A stretch of DNA of 29,890 bases from Basidiobolus meristosporus CBS 931.73 (Eukaryota > Basidiobolomycota > Basidiobolomycetes > Basidiobolales > Basidiobolaceae), in assembly GCA_002104905.1 (NCBI GenBank), contig MCFE01000860.1:1-29890 (forward strand), read 5' to 3'. Position 1 is the first letter of the stretch, and every line of letters starts with the position of its first letter. The position numbers and the translations under genes were made by a program. Under the pieces are notes generated by a model, which had not been told where the DNA came from, searched no databases, and saw only the letters and a list, made by a program, of their open reading frames with translations. Below are positions 28,645 to 29,890 of the stretch, one piece after another.

Positions 28645-29211
28645 AGCTCTTGGAATACCGTGGGAAGCGCCGTCAACTACGCTTCCGTTCCATCATACCG
28701 ATTGTACAAATATTCAATCATTTGTTTGTATATTCATTATATCCCACTTCAATATCGATGTTGTACCTTTAGCAATTGATGTGTTGACCATGTCATCTCT
28801 ATAAAGACGCTTTCCCTTCATACGGGCCAAGTGGGGTTCTGGGTTTTTGACCATCATTGAACTCCAATGCTATACGTAATGTGTGGAATTTTTTTTCATC
28901 CAGGATTTACTACTCATTGGCAAAGCCGATAATGACTAGACTCGAGAAAATACCATCCAAAATAATCCCCATGCTATAGGTCACTTGGCTGAAATCGTCA
29001 TGGGTGGCTTAGAAATGGTCACCAAAATACTGGAGTTTCTTCAATAGTAATTGAAGCTGAAACACTACAGGTGGCTTTTGAAATCGATCCCTTTAATGTG
29101 CCATGCATATATACAAGAGTGATGCGTCCTAAAATGGGCTCGAAGCTGATCCGTGGTCACATGACTCACCGGGAGCTTACATCATCGCATACAGTTATGC
29201 TTAATATTCTT
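28645..29211. other. Intergenic region downstream of the receptor gene
   Basis: Contains the receptor gene's 3' flank; no clear AATAAA is present close to the stop, so the poly(A) site is not assigned. No further gene or repeat is visible. Confidence 0.5.
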
Positions 29212-29218
29212 TATAAAT
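29212..29218 (+). promoter_or_regulatory. Probable TATA box of the SRPBCC gene
   Basis: TATAAAT lies about 69 bp before the ATG at 29281. No second candidate is closer. Confidence 0.4.
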
Positions 29219-29280
29219 TGGCTGAAGGTGAGTAGTGGTTAACTGATAGCAATTACCACTGATCTATATACTTTCTCGGA

Positions 29281-29890
29281 ATGTCTGTCACTAACGTAGT
29301 TGAATCGCGCGTCATCAAAGCACCCATCGAAACAGTATGGGACTATGTTAAAGACTGTGATTTCAAATTTTGGAAGATTGTGCAGAGCGCCAAAGTGGAG
29401 AATGGAAGCCCTGCTGAAGGTATTCTTCATGGGGTCAGAACTGCCGAGCGGAGATTAATCATTGCCTTATAGTCGGATCAACACGTAAAGTTACCTTCAA
29501 GGTTTCTAGTCGACTCTTCTTATCCACTCCTCGTCTTTTCCCCCCTCATTAACCTGTTGGCTTAGGACGGCACGGTTACTCTCTACAAAATCATTGAGAG
29601 ATCAGGTATCAATCGGATTTTTTTGATATCTTGGAGTCTTTAAACTCATTTAACCTCAAGATATCCGCCACTTCGTAACGTATGAGGCGATCGAGTCGGA
29701 TCCACCGATAAGTGTTCTCTCAGCAATGCACACCTTCAGACTTACTCGCGTTACTCATGTAACTTCATATTTTCAATGATCTTTTTGGCTCTTTTGGTAT
29801 AACAAATCCTTGTAAATCCATAGGATAACAGCACCTTTTGTGGAGTGGGTCAGTGATTATAGTTCCGATGGGGGCCAGGCTGTGATTGAA
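29281..29890 (+). CDS. SRPBCC (Bet v1 / polyketide-cyclase-like) protein, 5' part, multi-exon, running off the window
   Basis: Exons by reading frame and GT-AG sites: 29281-29419, 29473-29501, 29566-29605, 29661-29758 and 29824 onward. Introns are 53, 64, 55 and 65 bp. The joined product starts MSVTNVVESRVIKAPIETVW, the family's usual opening (beta strand then helix). It continues with the W-x-I segment, the short exon KVTFK leading to DGTVTLYKIIERS, and then DIRHFVTYEAIESDPP with a later FRLTRVT strand. This is the known layout of lipid- or small-ligand-binding START-like folds. In exon 5 the expected reading DNSTF then VEWVSDYSSDGG needs one T fewer in CCTTTTG (29834-29840), so either a frameshift mutation or a sequence error is present. 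Ligand and substrate are unknown. Confidence 0.75.

Overview
The window is eukaryotic and most likely fungal, possibly from an early-diverging lineage. It has short GT-AG introns (53-65 bp) in the one spliced gene, TATA-box genes with small untranslated regions, TTAGGG-type telomeric repeats, a Ty1/copia element whose primer-binding site matches the anticodon arm of a fungal-type initiator tRNA-Met, and LINE remnants. The species cannot be named from the sequence alone.

Left part (1-4485) is a subtelomere-like stack of short non-LTR retrotransposon derivatives, all on the plus strand. Several end in AATAAA, then a small hairpin (TCACC-N4/6-GGTGA), then a pyrimidine tract ending in CCCTAA(C). 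They include an element that carries only an ORF1-type protein (one intact copy, one frameshifted copy, one 5'-truncated copy), a short noncoding element with four tandem hairpins, and 5'-truncated LINE pieces encoding the region after the reverse transcriptase. The pieces look freshest on the left and more decayed to the right. This fits successive additions onto a chromosome end lying to the left (inference).

Middle part (4486-16747) is a tandem array of four units of 2.8-3.4 kb. Each carries one nearly identical gene for a secreted 222-residue, six-cysteine protein of unknown function. The promoter layout is fixed: GATAAG, 46 bp, TATA box, 55 bp, ATG. Each unit ends in a decayed LINE tail, and three of the four contain a Gly/Asn/Ser-rich coding relic on the opposite strand. 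Diagnostic sites group the four copies in three conflicting ways, which points to gene conversion or unequal exchange.

Next (16748-25732, minus strand) is a decayed Ty1/copia retrotransposon with diverged LTRs. Its gag-protease-integrase section is present twice, and gag is interrupted by about 3.5 kb of unclassified decayed sequence. By eye this stretch holds only about seven CpG dinucleotides in about 9.6 kb, whereas the gene regions on both sides are rich in CpG.

Right part (about 26390-29890) is ordinary gene territory. It has an intact single-exon 421-residue seven-transmembrane, GPCR-like receptor with a His/Gly/Glu-rich ectodomain. After it comes the 5' part of a multi-exon gene for a Bet v1/polyketide-cyclase-like (SRPBCC) protein, which runs off the window and shows an apparent one-base frameshift in its last visible exon.
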